Both the position numbers and the translations under genes were made by a program. Shown here in pieces: positions 1 to 7,876 of a DNA stretch of 33,441 nucleotides; within the stretch, counting starts at the first letter, position 1; each line of letters begins with the position of its first letter. The notes beneath the pieces are model-generated. The model ran no database searches, was not told the origin of the DNA, and worked only from the letters and a program-made list of their open reading frames with translations. The stretch covers positions 1 through 33,441 of the forward strand of contig CAZYXP010000009.1 of assembly GCA_964651325.1 (NCBI GenBank). Direction: 5' to 3'. The stretch comes from JADFOB01 sp964651325 (GTDB taxonomy: Bacteria > Planctomycetota > Phycisphaerae > UBA1845).

Positions 1-971
1 ACTTGCCGTTGCTCAATGTCGATCCGCATCAGATTGGCCATGCCAAGGGCGGCCAAATGGGCCAACGCCAGTGGAAAGGCCTCCGCGACCTCGACCGCTA
101 ACTCGCGCTCGGGATCGTTGGTAGGTCGGTCAAGGTAGATGAAGCCGGCCAAGGCTGACTCCACCATGATCGGAACACACACCGCCATCACTTTCGATGC
201 GGGTCGGCCATGCGACGCGGACAACAATTCGCCGGCCCCACGTTGCAGGCAGACGGGGTAACCGCTACAGGCCTCGCGAATCAGTGTATGGCTGAGTCGT
301 GGCGTGGCTCCGGTCGTGGGGTCGTCTCCCCGGTGGGCCACGACTTCGATTTGCTCCTTTTCGGTCATGGGGCGCAGGAACACGCAACCGGAAAACGTCG
401 TGCCTGCTTCCGCGGCGTCAAGAACGGCATCCACAAGATCCCTTTCGCGGCGGGCCCCGTGAATGCGTTCGGAGCATTGCTGCAACAGCCGCAGATTCTC
501 GTTCGATAGTTGTTCCTCCTCCGGTGGATCGAGCCGGGACACCAGCGTGTCCAAGATGGGCGCATCGCTAATCGTGGCCATGGTGGTGCCAGATGGGGGT
601 GCGGCATGAGGGTCAACCACAAGGAGCGTCCACGGTCCGATGACGACCAGATCGTTGACTTGGAAACGGTATTGCCGGTTGGATTCGAGCCGCACGCCGT
701 TGAGCCACGTGCCATGGGTGCTCCCTAGATCCTCGAGCAGCCACTCGCCCTTGAGGTCGCCGTGGGATCCTTCCGACGATCGAAAGTAGAACGTGGCGTG
801 GTCCCGGGAAACGGCCGGGTCATTCAGCTGCAGCAGGCTGGCCGATCGGCGACCGATGGTCGCGGGATCTCGCATTGGAAGCAGGAAGGACACGGCCGTC
901 GGTCCGGCTACGGCCCGCAGTTCCAATGGCGCCGCAGCTGGGATTCCTTCTCGGTCTTCGGGAGTTTCCAT
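1..971 (-). CDS. FHA-GAF domain signalling protein (3' end beyond window)
   Basis: Read on the minus strand from ATG at 971, with an AAAGGA Shine-Dalgarno about 8 nt upstream; no stop before the left edge, so 323 residues are visible. Residues about 20-120 form an FHA phosphopeptide-binding domain: IGRR near 39, SRDHA at 55-59, and LEDLGSTHGTWLNG at 79-92. Residues about 165-310 look like a GAF domain (CVFLRPM, then VPIMVESALAGFIYLDRP). In known families an FHA-GAF pair usually precedes a SpoIIE/PP2C phosphatase, a sigma-54 activator or a cyclase; the output domain lies outside the window and cannot be named. The gene diverges from a Ser/Thr kinase, whose phospho-products an FHA domain could bind; that partnership is inference. 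Domain calls are secure, output function is not. Confidence 0.85.
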   Translation of the reverse strand, partial: METPEDREGIPAAAPLELRAVAGPTAVSFLLPMRDPATIGRRSASLLQLNDPAVSRDHATFYFRSSEGSHGDLKGEWLLEDLGSTHGTWLNGVRLESNRQYRFQVNDLVVIGPWTLLVVDPHAAPPSGTTMATISDAPILDTLVSRLDPPEEEQLSNENLRLLQQCSERIHGARRERDLVDAVLDAAEAGTTFSGCVFLRPMTEKEQIEVVAHRGDDPTTGATPRLSHTLIREACSGYPVCLQRGAGELLSASHGRPASKVMAVCVPIMVESALAGFIYLDRPTNDPERELAVEVAEAFPLALAHLAALGMANLMRIDIEQRQ

Positions 972-1068
972 CGTCTCTGTCCTTTACCGTGAAAGTAGAC
1001 TCCCCATTTTCACACTTCGATCGCCCAGGCGTCCGCCCGGCCGACTGACTGGGGCCAATCTAAGGGAA

Positions 1069-1102
1069 CCGCCCGGGCGGGCAAGCCGCAATCAGGTATA
1101 AT
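1069..1102 (+). promoter_or_regulatory. Candidate promoter of the TPR kinase with palindromic upstream box
   Basis: A perfect TATAAT lies at 1097-1102. No TTGACA-like -35 is found at the right distance. The -35 position is occupied by a 12-nt perfect palindrome, CCGCCCGGGCGG (1069-1080), which could be an operator or simply GC-rich sequence. Transcription starting near 1109 would lie upstream of the TTG start at 1162 but downstream of a GTG at 1105, which is the main reason for preferring the later start. Confidence 0.4.
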
Positions 1103-1161
1103 GTGTGAGGCTGGAGTCGGCAACTTCGCATCCGGCCGGGTTGTCTGAAAGGGGGAACGCT

Positions 1162-4137
1162 TTGACGAACCCACGCGACGACAAGATCGAGGAAATTGCG
1201 AACATCGCGCGCCATCGCGCCCCCGCGGCGCAGGCGTCGTACCTCGACGAGGCCTGTGGCCAAGACGCGGAGCTTCGCGGCGATGTGGAGCGACTCCTGC
1301 GCCACGAGTTTGTGCGAGCCGCCGGTACGGATGCGGCCACGCTGGCCACGCAAGCGCCGACCCAACCCGCGGCCGGCGCGCCGAGCGGCGACATCCCCCA
1401 ACCCCTGCAAGTCAACGACTACCGGATCCTCGACGTGCTTGGGGAGGGGAGCATGGGGGTCGTGTATCGTGCGGCGCAACAGAATCCCCACCGCGACGTC
1501 GCGCTCAAGGTGCTCAAGCCGGGGGGCGCGTCTGATGCTTCGCTGAAACGGTTCGAGCAGGAGGGGCAGATGCTCGGCCGGCTGCAACACCCCGGCATCG
1601 CGCAGATTTTCGAAGCGGGCACGTCGGACGCCGGATACGGGCCTCAGCCGTTTTTCGCCATGGAACTCATTCGGGGTTTGCCGCTGAACGAATTCGCCGT
1701 GAAACACGCCCTCGGCACGCGTGCGCGGCTCGAAGTCTTAATCAAAGTGTGCGACGGCGTGGAGCATGCCCATCAGAAGGGTGTCATTCACCGGGATCTC
1801 AAACCCGGCAACATCCTCATCGACAAATCGGGCCAACCGAAGATTTTGGACTTCGGTATTGCCCTGGCGATCGATCAAGCGTCGGACCCAACCGTGTCGC
1901 CTCCCGGCAGCGAGTCCCTGACCGGGACCATTCCCTACATGAGTTTCGAACAAGTCAAGGGCAAGCCTGGCGACCTTGACACTCGAACGGATGTCTATGC
2001 GCTCGGCGTGATCGGCTATCAGTTGCTTGGCGGTTGCCTACCCCATGATCTAAGTCGCAAGTCGATTTCCGATGCGATCCGCATCATCAGCCAGGAAGTG
2101 CCTCGACCGCTCGGTGAGATCAACAAGGCATTCCGAGGCGATCTGGATATCATCATCACCAAGGCGTTGGAAAGGCAAAAATCAGACCGCTACCCGACGG
2201 CCTCCGCCCTGGCCGAGGATCTGCGCCGCTACATGGCCGACGAGCCGATCCTCGCGCGCCCTCCAAGCTCCGCCTACGTACTCAAGAAGTTCGCCCAACG
2301 CAATAAAGCCATCGTTCTTGGCTCGGTCGCATTGTTGCTCACGCTCGCGGCTGGATCGATCGCGCTCACCAAATCAAATCTGAAGACAGAAATACAGCGT
2401 GTGCGCGCCGAAGAACAGGGTGCCCGTGCCGAAGAACGGACGGCGCGGGCCCACCAGGCCGTGCAGCGCAATCAGGCGACCGCGGATACGCTTTTTGATG
2501 TCTTTCTCCGGACCGCCAACCCGGAAAACACGGACAAGAGAGTCACGGTCCTGGAAGCACTGGATCAGGTAGCCGCGAGAATCAACGATGGCACTCGTCG
2601 CATTGAGCCGGAGAACGAAGCTGCGGTTCACCTGGTCCTTGGAAAGAGCTACCGCGTATCAGGTCTACTTGACAAGGCGGAGCCTCATCTGGTCGCCGCC
2701 CTTCGTGTCGATCGTCGTGACTGGGGGAGCGAGGATCCACAGACGCTTGCGGACATGGATGAATTGGCGTTGCTGTATCAGGCCCGCGGCAAGTTCGCTA
2801 AGGCTGAGAAACTGTTCCGCGCGGCACTTGAAACGCGACGACGTGTTCTGGGCCTCGAAAACAGGAAGACACTGGAAACACAACACAATCTGGCCCTATT
2901 GCTTAATGCCATTGGCCAAAGTGGCGCCGCCGAGCAGATGTATCGCGAGATACTAGAGATCCAACACAGGGTTCTGCCGGAGGAAGACCGGCTGACGCTG
3001 AAAACGACGAAGGCCTTGGCCGTGTTACTTCAAGCGAAGGGCAAGCTGGCCGATGCTGAGCGGCTGTATCTCAAGACGCTCGAAATCCAAAGACGCACCC
3101 TTGGTGACGATGATTCGAATACACTTCTAACGGCCAACAACCTGGCATCGCTGCTCAAGATCGAGGACAAGCTACCCGAGGCGGGGCAACTTTATCGCAT
3201 GATCCTTGAGGCGCAGCGCCATGTTCTGGGGCAGGATCATCCGGATACGCTACGCTCGGCGAACAACCTTGCGGCTTTGCTCAAGGCCGAGGGCAAGTTG
3301 TCCGACGCGGAGACACTTTATCGCCAAACGCTGAACACCAGACGCCGCGTGTTGGGAGACGACCATCCCGATACGCTGACCTCCATGAACAATCTTGCCA
3401 TCGTGCTCAGAGCGCAGAGGAAGTGGGATGAAGCAAACACGCTTTATCGTGAAACGATGGCGTCGCTAGACCGCAAGTTAGGGGCCGGTCATCCCAGGAC
3501 GCTTACCGCAACCATGAATTTCGCCACGTTCCTAAGAGAGCAAGGCAAACTCATGGAGGCGGAGAAACTCTACCGGAGAACCCTCGAATCGCTGCGCAGC
3601 AAGCCGGGCGATCGCCATCTGGCTACCATCAATGCCATCTACAGCCTGGCCGTCTTGCTCGTGCAAAAAGGGGAATACGACGAGGCGGAGCCGCTGTTGC
3701 GAGAAGCGCTAGGGTTGTGGCGTGAAGTCTTGCCGGTAGACCATCCCGACATCGCGGTGGGCGCGTTCAAGTTGGGCGAGGTGCTGCTGTTTCAAGGTGA
3801 CTACGGCGCGGCGGAGCCGTTGCTACGCGAGTGCCTGACCCTGCGCCGCCAACGACTCAAGCCCGGCGCGTGGAAGACCGCGAATGCGCAAAACGCCCTA
3901 GGTGATTGCGTTCTGAGGCTGGGATGGGTAGACGAAGCTGAACCACTTCTGGTGGAAAGCTATCCGGTGCTCAAGGCCAAATTTGGTCAGTCCGAAGAGC
4001 ACACGACCCGGGCGATCAGGAGACTCGTTCGCCTGTACGATGCCCTCGGTGAGCCTGGCCGGGCCGCGGAATACCGTGGGCTGTTGCCAGATCACGCGGG
4101 TGAATCGCCGGCGAAGAACCTGGCCGATCGCCCCTAA
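1162..4137 (+). CDS. Membrane Ser/Thr protein kinase with C-terminal TPR array
   Basis: A 991-residue protein. An open frame extends up to GTG 1105, but TTG at 1162 is preferred because AAAGGGGG sits 6-7 nt upstream and a TATAAT box overlaps the earlier start. The N-terminal segment, ending in a YLDEACGQDAELRGDVERLL stretch, matches the short region that precedes the kinase in many planctomycete STPKs. The Hanks-type kinase domain spans about 87-360: GEGSMGVVY loop, catalytic Lys in VALK (about 116), HRDLKPGN (210-217), DFG (230-232). The usual MSPEQ after the activation segment reads MSFEQ. One membrane helix (about 383-402) is followed by a charged region and then some ten 42-residue TPR units with the GDDHPDTL...NNLA...A..LYR pattern. 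The kinase is thus predicted to be cytoplasmic with TPRs on the far side of the membrane. It phosphorylates unknown Ser/Thr targets. Confidence 0.95.
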   Translation: MTNPRDDKIEEIANIARHRAPAAQASYLDEACGQDAELRGDVERLLRHEFVRAAGTDAATLATQAPTQPAAGAPSGDIPQPLQVNDYRILDVLGEGSMGVVYRAAQQNPHRDVALKVLKPGGASDASLKRFEQEGQMLGRLQHPGIAQIFEAGTSDAGYGPQPFFAMELIRGLPLNEFAVKHALGTRARLEVLIKVCDGVEHAHQKGVIHRDLKPGNILIDKSGQPKILDFGIALAIDQASDPTVSPPGSESLTGTIPYMSFEQVKGKPGDLDTRTDVYALGVIGYQLLGGCLPHDLSRKSISDAIRIISQEVPRPLGEINKAFRGDLDIIITKALERQKSDRYPTASALAEDLRRYMADEPILARPPSSAYVLKKFAQRNKAIVLGSVALLLTLAAGSIALTKSNLKTEIQRVRAEEQGARAEERTARAHQAVQRNQATADTLFDVFLRTANPENTDKRVTVLEALDQVAARINDGTRRIEPENEAAVHLVLGKSYRVSGLLDKAEPHLVAALRVDRRDWGSEDPQTLADMDELALLYQARGKFAKAEKLFRAALETRRRVLGLENRKTLETQHNLALLLNAIGQSGAAEQMYREILEIQHRVLPEEDRLTLKTTKALAVLLQAKGKLADAERLYLKTLEIQRRTLGDDDSNTLLTANNLASLLKIEDKLPEAGQLYRMILEAQRHVLGQDHPDTLRSANNLAALLKAEGKLSDAETLYRQTLNTRRRVLGDDHPDTLTSMNNLAIVLRAQRKWDEANTLYRETMASLDRKLGAGHPRTLTATMNFATFLREQGKLMEAEKLYRRTLESLRSKPGDRHLATINAIYSLAVLLVQKGEYDEAEPLLREALGLWREVLPVDHPDIAVGAFKLGEVLLFQGDYGAAEPLLRECLTLRRQRLKPGAWKTANAQNALGDCVLRLGWVDEAEPLLVESYPVLKAKFGQSEEHTTRAIRRLVRLYDALGEPGRAAEYRGLLPDHAGESPAKNLADRP

Positions 4138-4141
4138 ATCA

Positions 4142-4342
4142 TTAGGGTTCAACCGTGCCGAATCCGTTGCCCACAAGGTCGAAGACCGGCGCCACGGCGA
4201 TCCCGACAAGGCTGTCCGCCAGGTCAACGGCGATCCGCCGAGCGCTCAGTGCGAAGTAATTCTCGGGAAGGCAACTGCCAAGCAAGGTCAGATAGGCCCC
4301 AACCGCCAGCAAGACGGCCCGCCGTGTGTTTCTTCTTAACAT
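4142..4342 (-). CDS. Small predicted lipoprotein
   Basis: A 66-residue protein starting at ATG 4342 behind a GAGGTGG Shine-Dalgarno. The N-terminus has Arg residues, a hydrophobic stretch and a lipobox LLGSC (Cys at about 24), so it is predicted to be lipid-anchored. The mature part starts CLPENYFA and contains an amphipathic or hydrophobic stretch DLADSLVGIAVAPVFDLVG. I associate short CLP(E/D)N-F proteins of this shape with planctomycete genomes, but no function is known to me. It ends 4 nt from the stop of the convergent kinase gene and lies downstream of the secreted repeat protein gene, separated from it by a strong hairpin. A true gene is likely because of the good ribosome site and lipobox; function unknown. 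Confidence 0.7.
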   Translation of the reverse strand: MLRRNTRRAVLLAVGAYLTLLGSCLPENYFALSARRIAVDLADSLVGIAVAPVFDLVGNGFGTVEP

Positions 4343-4551
4343 GCCACCTCGCTTTCATGCGATCGCCATCTGCGCTCAGCTTTGTCGCGGCTGACCTGCC
4401 CTGGGCTGATCGCTGGCCGCTTGCGGTTGTGGATCGCTGTGCCAAGATTCTTCGGGCAGCCCGGTCTGAACTGTTTCAGCCGCTTGCTGAGCCGGTACAA
4501 CGCCAGGATGTTGCATCGGCTTGGACGCAACTCTTACGCCACTTTAAGCGT

Positions 4552-4583
4552 ATCGCCCCCCGAACGATGGTTCGGGGGGCGAT
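4552..4583 (-). terminator. Perfect 14-bp GC-rich hairpin downstream of the secreted repeat protein
   Basis: Arms at 4552-4565 (ATCGCCCCCCGAAC) and 4570-4583 are perfectly complementary around a GATG loop. It begins about 20 nt past the stop of the gene at 4604-6283. Neither strand has a U-tract after the stem, so it is not a canonical intrinsic terminator. It may act as a 3'-end stabiliser or in factor-dependent termination. Between it and the small lipoprotein start (4343-4551) I see no further gene. Confidence 0.6.
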
Positions 4584-4603
4584 GTGATCGATGCGCGTGG
4601 GGG

Positions 4604-6283
4604 TTAGTCGTCGTCTTCCCACTCGTTGTCGTTGTCAGGCTGTAGCCCGAGCGGAGCCGCGGTCGCCTGCGTCGTGTTGCCGGTGGCATCCGTACAGGTC
4701 ACCACGAGCGTCACGTCGCCCTCGATTTCGATCTTGCCGCCTTCAATCTCGATATCGCAACCCTCGTCGTCCATTTCGATCTCGACGATGTCGCCGGGAT
4801 TTACCGCAATGACGCCGCCACCCCAACACTGCAACTCGGCCGTAAGGACCGGCGCGGTGCATCCGCCTGATCCGGCGCAGTTGTCGCTACAGGATGCGAC
4901 GACCTGGAACATGCCCTCGTCGTCATCATGCGGTTTCCCTTCCTCGTCGCCGGCGCTGGCAAAAATCAGGGTTGCCGTGGCGACCGGAGGCGTGGTGTCC
5001 GTCACGTTGATGGTCTGCGAGACGGCGTTGCTGTTGCCGCAGGCGTCGGTGGCTGTCCAGGTACGCGTGATCACCGTTGCACCGCAGGTTCCCGTGGTGG
5101 TTTCGGTGAATGAGGTGACGGCGGCGCTGTCGCAATTGTCGATGACTGTCGGATCGACGCGTGCCGGGACGGCGTCACATTCTGCCGAGGCGCCCACGGG
5201 GACACCGGTAAAGGTCGGCGCCGTCGTGTCCTGAACGGTAATAATCTGGGTGGCGCTGGTCGAATTCCCGCAGGCATCCGTCGCGGTCCAGGTGCGGTGC
5301 AGCGCGAAGGACTGGGCGCACGCACCTGGTACGTTGGTTTCGCTGAACGCGACCGCCACCGGGGCGGCGCCGCAGCCGTCGGTAGCGGTGGGGTTCGCCG
5401 CAGGTGGGACCGCGTTGCACCCGACCGGGAACCCGGCCGGCACGCCCGCCAGAACCGGAGGTGTATTGTCGATGATTTGGATAAGCTGAGTGCATGTGGA
5501 AGGCGTCGGCGAGCCGTCATTGGCGGTCCATGTTCTGGTGATCGTGCCCGCCGCACCGCACGATGCGGCCAGCACATCGCTCGAGCTTACCGTGACCGTC
5601 CCGCATCCGGTCGCCGTGGCGGTCCCCGTAACGGTCGGACTCGCATCGCCACCGCAATCCACAACCGCATCCGCCGGACAGGTGATTCCGGCGGTGCCGC
5701 CCGCTGCCGTCACGACAGCGTAAAAGCTGTTGACGGGCACGCTCGCGAATTGATTGGGAGACCAGTTAGTCGGGAAGTGCGCCCAGATAAACGAGCTGCT
5801 CGAGCCGGTAGTCGGCGGCCCTACGCGAGGCAGTGAAATAGTGGCGCCGTCGGCCCGCTCGATCGTCCAGGTAAACGTGTCGGGGACGGTCACGTTGGGC
5901 ACGGCCACTGTGAAAATCTGGAACCCGCTCGAAGCGGGGGTCGTGCCCGTGATGGGCAGGCTCCCGCTGTCCCACAGCAGCGTGCCGGGTTCATTTCCCG
6001 CGGCCGGATCAGGTGATACAGGCCCGTCGTTGGCGTACAGACGGACGATCAAGTCAATCGTGCCCGGGGCAGCGATGTGCGCCAATTCCAACTGCGTGAT
6101 CACTCGGCAGCTTCCGGCCAGCGTGATTTGATCGCCACCTTCGTTGCCGGGGCTGCCGAATCCATGGTCGGATCCACGTGTGGCCACATCGTTGTTCTGG
6201 TAGACCACTTCCGCTCGTACGGCCGGCGCTGCCGCCGCAAACACCAAACCCAGAACCGCCGCTACAATCTTTTGCCTGTTCAT
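4604..6283 (-). CDS. Secreted HYR/Ig-like repeat protein with acidic C-terminus
   Basis: A 559-residue protein from ATG 6283, behind a GGAGGA Shine-Dalgarno. Residues 1-24 form a signal peptide with probable cleavage after APAVRA. Residues 25-195 form a beta-rich N-terminal domain with a choice-of-anchor flavour (GSDHGFGSPGNEGGDQ, LYANDG, WTIERADG). Residues 200-435 hold three HYR-like units of about 78-80 residues, each with an RTWTA(T/N)D core (250, 330, 407); two continue with ACGN, and paired cysteines recur. The last unit (435-545) is interrupted by acidic inserts (GDEEGKPHDDDEG; EIEMDDEGCDIEIEGG), and the protein ends NDNEWEDDD. The acidic stretches suggest cation binding, which is inference. 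No anchor such as PEP-CTERM or LPXTG is present. Probable role: exported cell-surface or matrix protein. Expression is probably controlled by the long leader upstream. Confidence 0.9.
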   Translation of the reverse strand: MNRQKIVAAVLGLVFAAAAPAVRAEVVYQNNDVATRGSDHGFGSPGNEGGDQITLAGSCRVITQLELAHIAAPGTIDLIVRLYANDGPVSPDPAAGNEPGTLLWDSGSLPITGTTPASSGFQIFTVAVPNVTVPDTFTWTIERADGATISLPRVGPPTTGSSSSFIWAHFPTNWSPNQFASVPVNSFYAVVTAAGGTAGITCPADAVVDCGGDASPTVTGTATATGCGTVTVSSSDVLAASCGAAGTITRTWTANDGSPTPSTCTQLIQIIDNTPPVLAGVPAGFPVGCNAVPPAANPTATDGCGAAPVAVAFSETNVPGACAQSFALHRTWTATDACGNSTSATQIITVQDTTAPTFTGVPVGASAECDAVPARVDPTVIDNCDSAAVTSFTETTTGTCGATVITRTWTATDACGNSNAVSQTINVTDTTPPVATATLIFASAGDEEGKPHDDDEGMFQVVASCSDNCAGSGGCTAPVLTAELQCWGGGVIAVNPGDIVEIEMDDEGCDIEIEGGKIEIEGDVTLVVTCTDATGNTTQATAAPLGLQPDNDNEWEDDD

Positions 6284-6487
6284 CCGTTTCCTCCAACTCT
6301 AATAAAAAAACGACAACCGCTTGATGCGGACGCCAACCGCATCCTGCGAACATGTGCATTCATTATGAGAACTGGGTCGGTGGGGTGCTGCTTCCTGCCC
6401 GCTCGCTAGTCCGACCTGGCCCCGGAAACTGAATCGACCTAAGTCCAGCCCCAGAGCCTCGTTCGTTTCCTCCCGTAGGGTTCTACA
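6284..6487 (-). promoter_or_regulatory. Long structured 5' leader of the secreted repeat protein (candidate cis-regulatory RNA)
   Basis: About 200 nt separate the predicted transcription start (near 6487) from the ATG at 6283. On the minus strand two AGGTCG copies (near 6440-6435 and 6417-6411) can each pair with one CCGACC (6380-6375), giving mutually exclusive stems. The outer arrangement also allows CAGTTTCC (near 6431-6424) to pair with GGAAGCAG (near 6395-6388). Nearer the gene, GATGCGG/CCGCATC (6343-6323) makes a 7-bp hairpin. A second GCGG copy just after it could pair with the same CCGC, and seven T residues follow at 6309-6303, 20 nt before the ATG. This layout resembles an attenuator or riboswitch. 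It matches no RNA family I can name; ligand and mechanism are unknown. Confidence 0.45.
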
Positions 6488-6493
6488 GTGAAT

Positions 6494-6522
6494 CTATTAA
6501 CGCAAGGGGCATTCGTTGTCAA
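6494..6522 (-). promoter_or_regulatory. Sigma70-type promoter of the secreted repeat protein
   Basis: On the minus strand TTGACA (6522-6517) is a perfect -35 box, followed after exactly 17 nt by TAATAG (6499-6494), a partial -10 match. It reads toward the gene starting at 6283. The stretch 6523-6752, between this promoter and the LRR gene, shows no gene or clear structure. Confidence 0.55.
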
Positions 6523-6752
6523 GCGATTGCGCTTTGTTTTTCGGGGTTTCATGGTCTTGTGAGTCTGGGAGATGGTCCGTGGCGCACGCCATTGCCACCT
6601 CCAGGGCGAACGCTACAACGACACAAGGCCATCAGGATGACCCGCAACGCCATCGGTTAGGAGCGAAGCCTCGGCTGAAGTTTGTGGGAAGTTGGGAGAC
6701 GCTGAGGGTCTACGTCGCTTCCAAGGCCGCCCAGGCTGCGGTGGGTTTGTCA

Positions 6753-7826
6753 CTACGGTTGTACGAAATCAAAACCGCTGCCCAACCGATCGACTTCTGG
6801 CAACCCCAGTATTTCCGCCACGGTGTTGTTTTTCTTCAAGCTACCCAGCCCCACCGAAACGCGACACAAGGCGGCGTGTCCTACGAATGGGAGGACGGCT
6901 TCCGGCTGCAATTCTGCCATGTCAATGGCGAGAAGTTCCTCCAATGCTGGTGCGTCCGCTACAGGCTGCACGTCCGTCAGTCCCTTCATGGTCTCCAGAT
7001 GCACGCGGCGAAGTCGGTTCAGATTGCGAAACGAAGGAAGATCAGTAACCCTTCGTAAAGATTGCAAGAACAGATACTGCAAAAACTGCATGTCGGCTAC
7101 GGGACGTAGGTCTTTAAGGCCGCGAATCATCCAGAGTTCGAGATACCGGATCCGTCCGATCCTCGGAAGGAGCTCGAGGTTGCGCGTTCCCCCTAGCGAT
7201 ATGTCCAAGGACAGAAGATGGCACAGGGTCTTGAGGATGCCCAGATCGGGTAACGTAATCGAGCGCAGGGCGAGGTCTTGGAGCGAAGTGAGGCTGGATA
7301 CGGCCGCAATGTCCTTCTTGTGGCCTTCGATGTATAGGGATCGCAGGGACCGGAAGCGAGCGAGGAATTCAAGTGAAAACCGCTTGGACTTTGTCCCGGA
7401 TACGCCAAGCGATTCCAGGTCGTCTGGCAAATAACGAAGGCCGTTTAAGTCGTGAAGTTTGAAAACGTCGACATTGAATCGACGGAGTTCGCGGAAATGC
7501 CTCAAGAATTCCAAATCACATCCGTCCCCATAATGCCCGTACACGTGGAATGATACGTGTGGGTAGTTGCTCATAAATGCCGCCACCCTTTTGAATTCAT
7601 CGTCGGAGAGTGGTTCCGAGAATTGCACGCATCGACAACGCGAACCCAGCGGGCGCAGTTGCTCATCCGTAATCGGAGGCGCAAGCTCGCGAAACGTTGG
7701 AAAATCGATAGGGCCTAACGAGTGTTGCATGAACCGGCGTTTCCTCTTGGCCAGCACCAAGACTGCCATTTTTCCGCGGTCTGGCCCAAGCCCAAAACCC
7801 AATGACCGTGCTGGCGACAAACGCAT
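6753..7826 (-). CDS. Leucine-rich repeat protein
   Basis: A protein of up to 357 residues from ATG 7826, which has no clear ribosome site. In-frame ATGs at 7769 and at 7730 (GAGGAAA upstream) are realistic alternatives, and the basic first 32 residues look non-conserved. From about residue 120 onward it consists of irregular LRRs of 22-25 residues with the L..L.L pattern (for example LRSLYIEGHK, LQDLALRSI, LRYLELW-like and LRRVHLETM segments). There is no signal peptide, no membrane helix and no catalytic motif, so it is probably a cytoplasmic protein-binding solenoid. It lies 50 nt downstream of the glycosyltransferase gene on the same strand and may share its transcript. Function unknown. 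Confidence 0.8.
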   Translation of the reverse strand: MRLSPARSLGFGLGPDRGKMAVLVLAKRKRRFMQHSLGPIDFPTFRELAPPITDEQLRPLGSRCRCVQFSEPLSDDEFKRVAAFMSNYPHVSFHVYGHYGDGCDLEFLRHFRELRRFNVDVFKLHDLNGLRYLPDDLESLGVSGTKSKRFSLEFLARFRSLRSLYIEGHKKDIAAVSSLTSLQDLALRSITLPDLGILKTLCHLLSLDISLGGTRNLELLPRIGRIRYLELWMIRGLKDLRPVADMQFLQYLFLQSLRRVTDLPSFRNLNRLRRVHLETMKGLTDVQPVADAPALEELLAIDMAELQPEAVLPFVGHAALCRVSVGLGSLKKNNTVAEILGLPEVDRLGSGFDFVQP

Positions 7827-7876
7827 TAGTTAGGACGCCGGCGCTGCGTGCTCAAGCGGCTTCGGTCGGCGCCGAT

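Noticed and set aside
6370..6460. Resemblance of the minus-strand leader (CCAGGTC ... GGAAGCAGC) to the conserved domain of SRP (4.5S) RNA
   Set aside because: The spacing between the two halves is too long, the GGTCAGG half is not intact and the tetraloop stem does not form; it lies in the 5' leader of a protein gene. It is treated as an unclassified structured leader.
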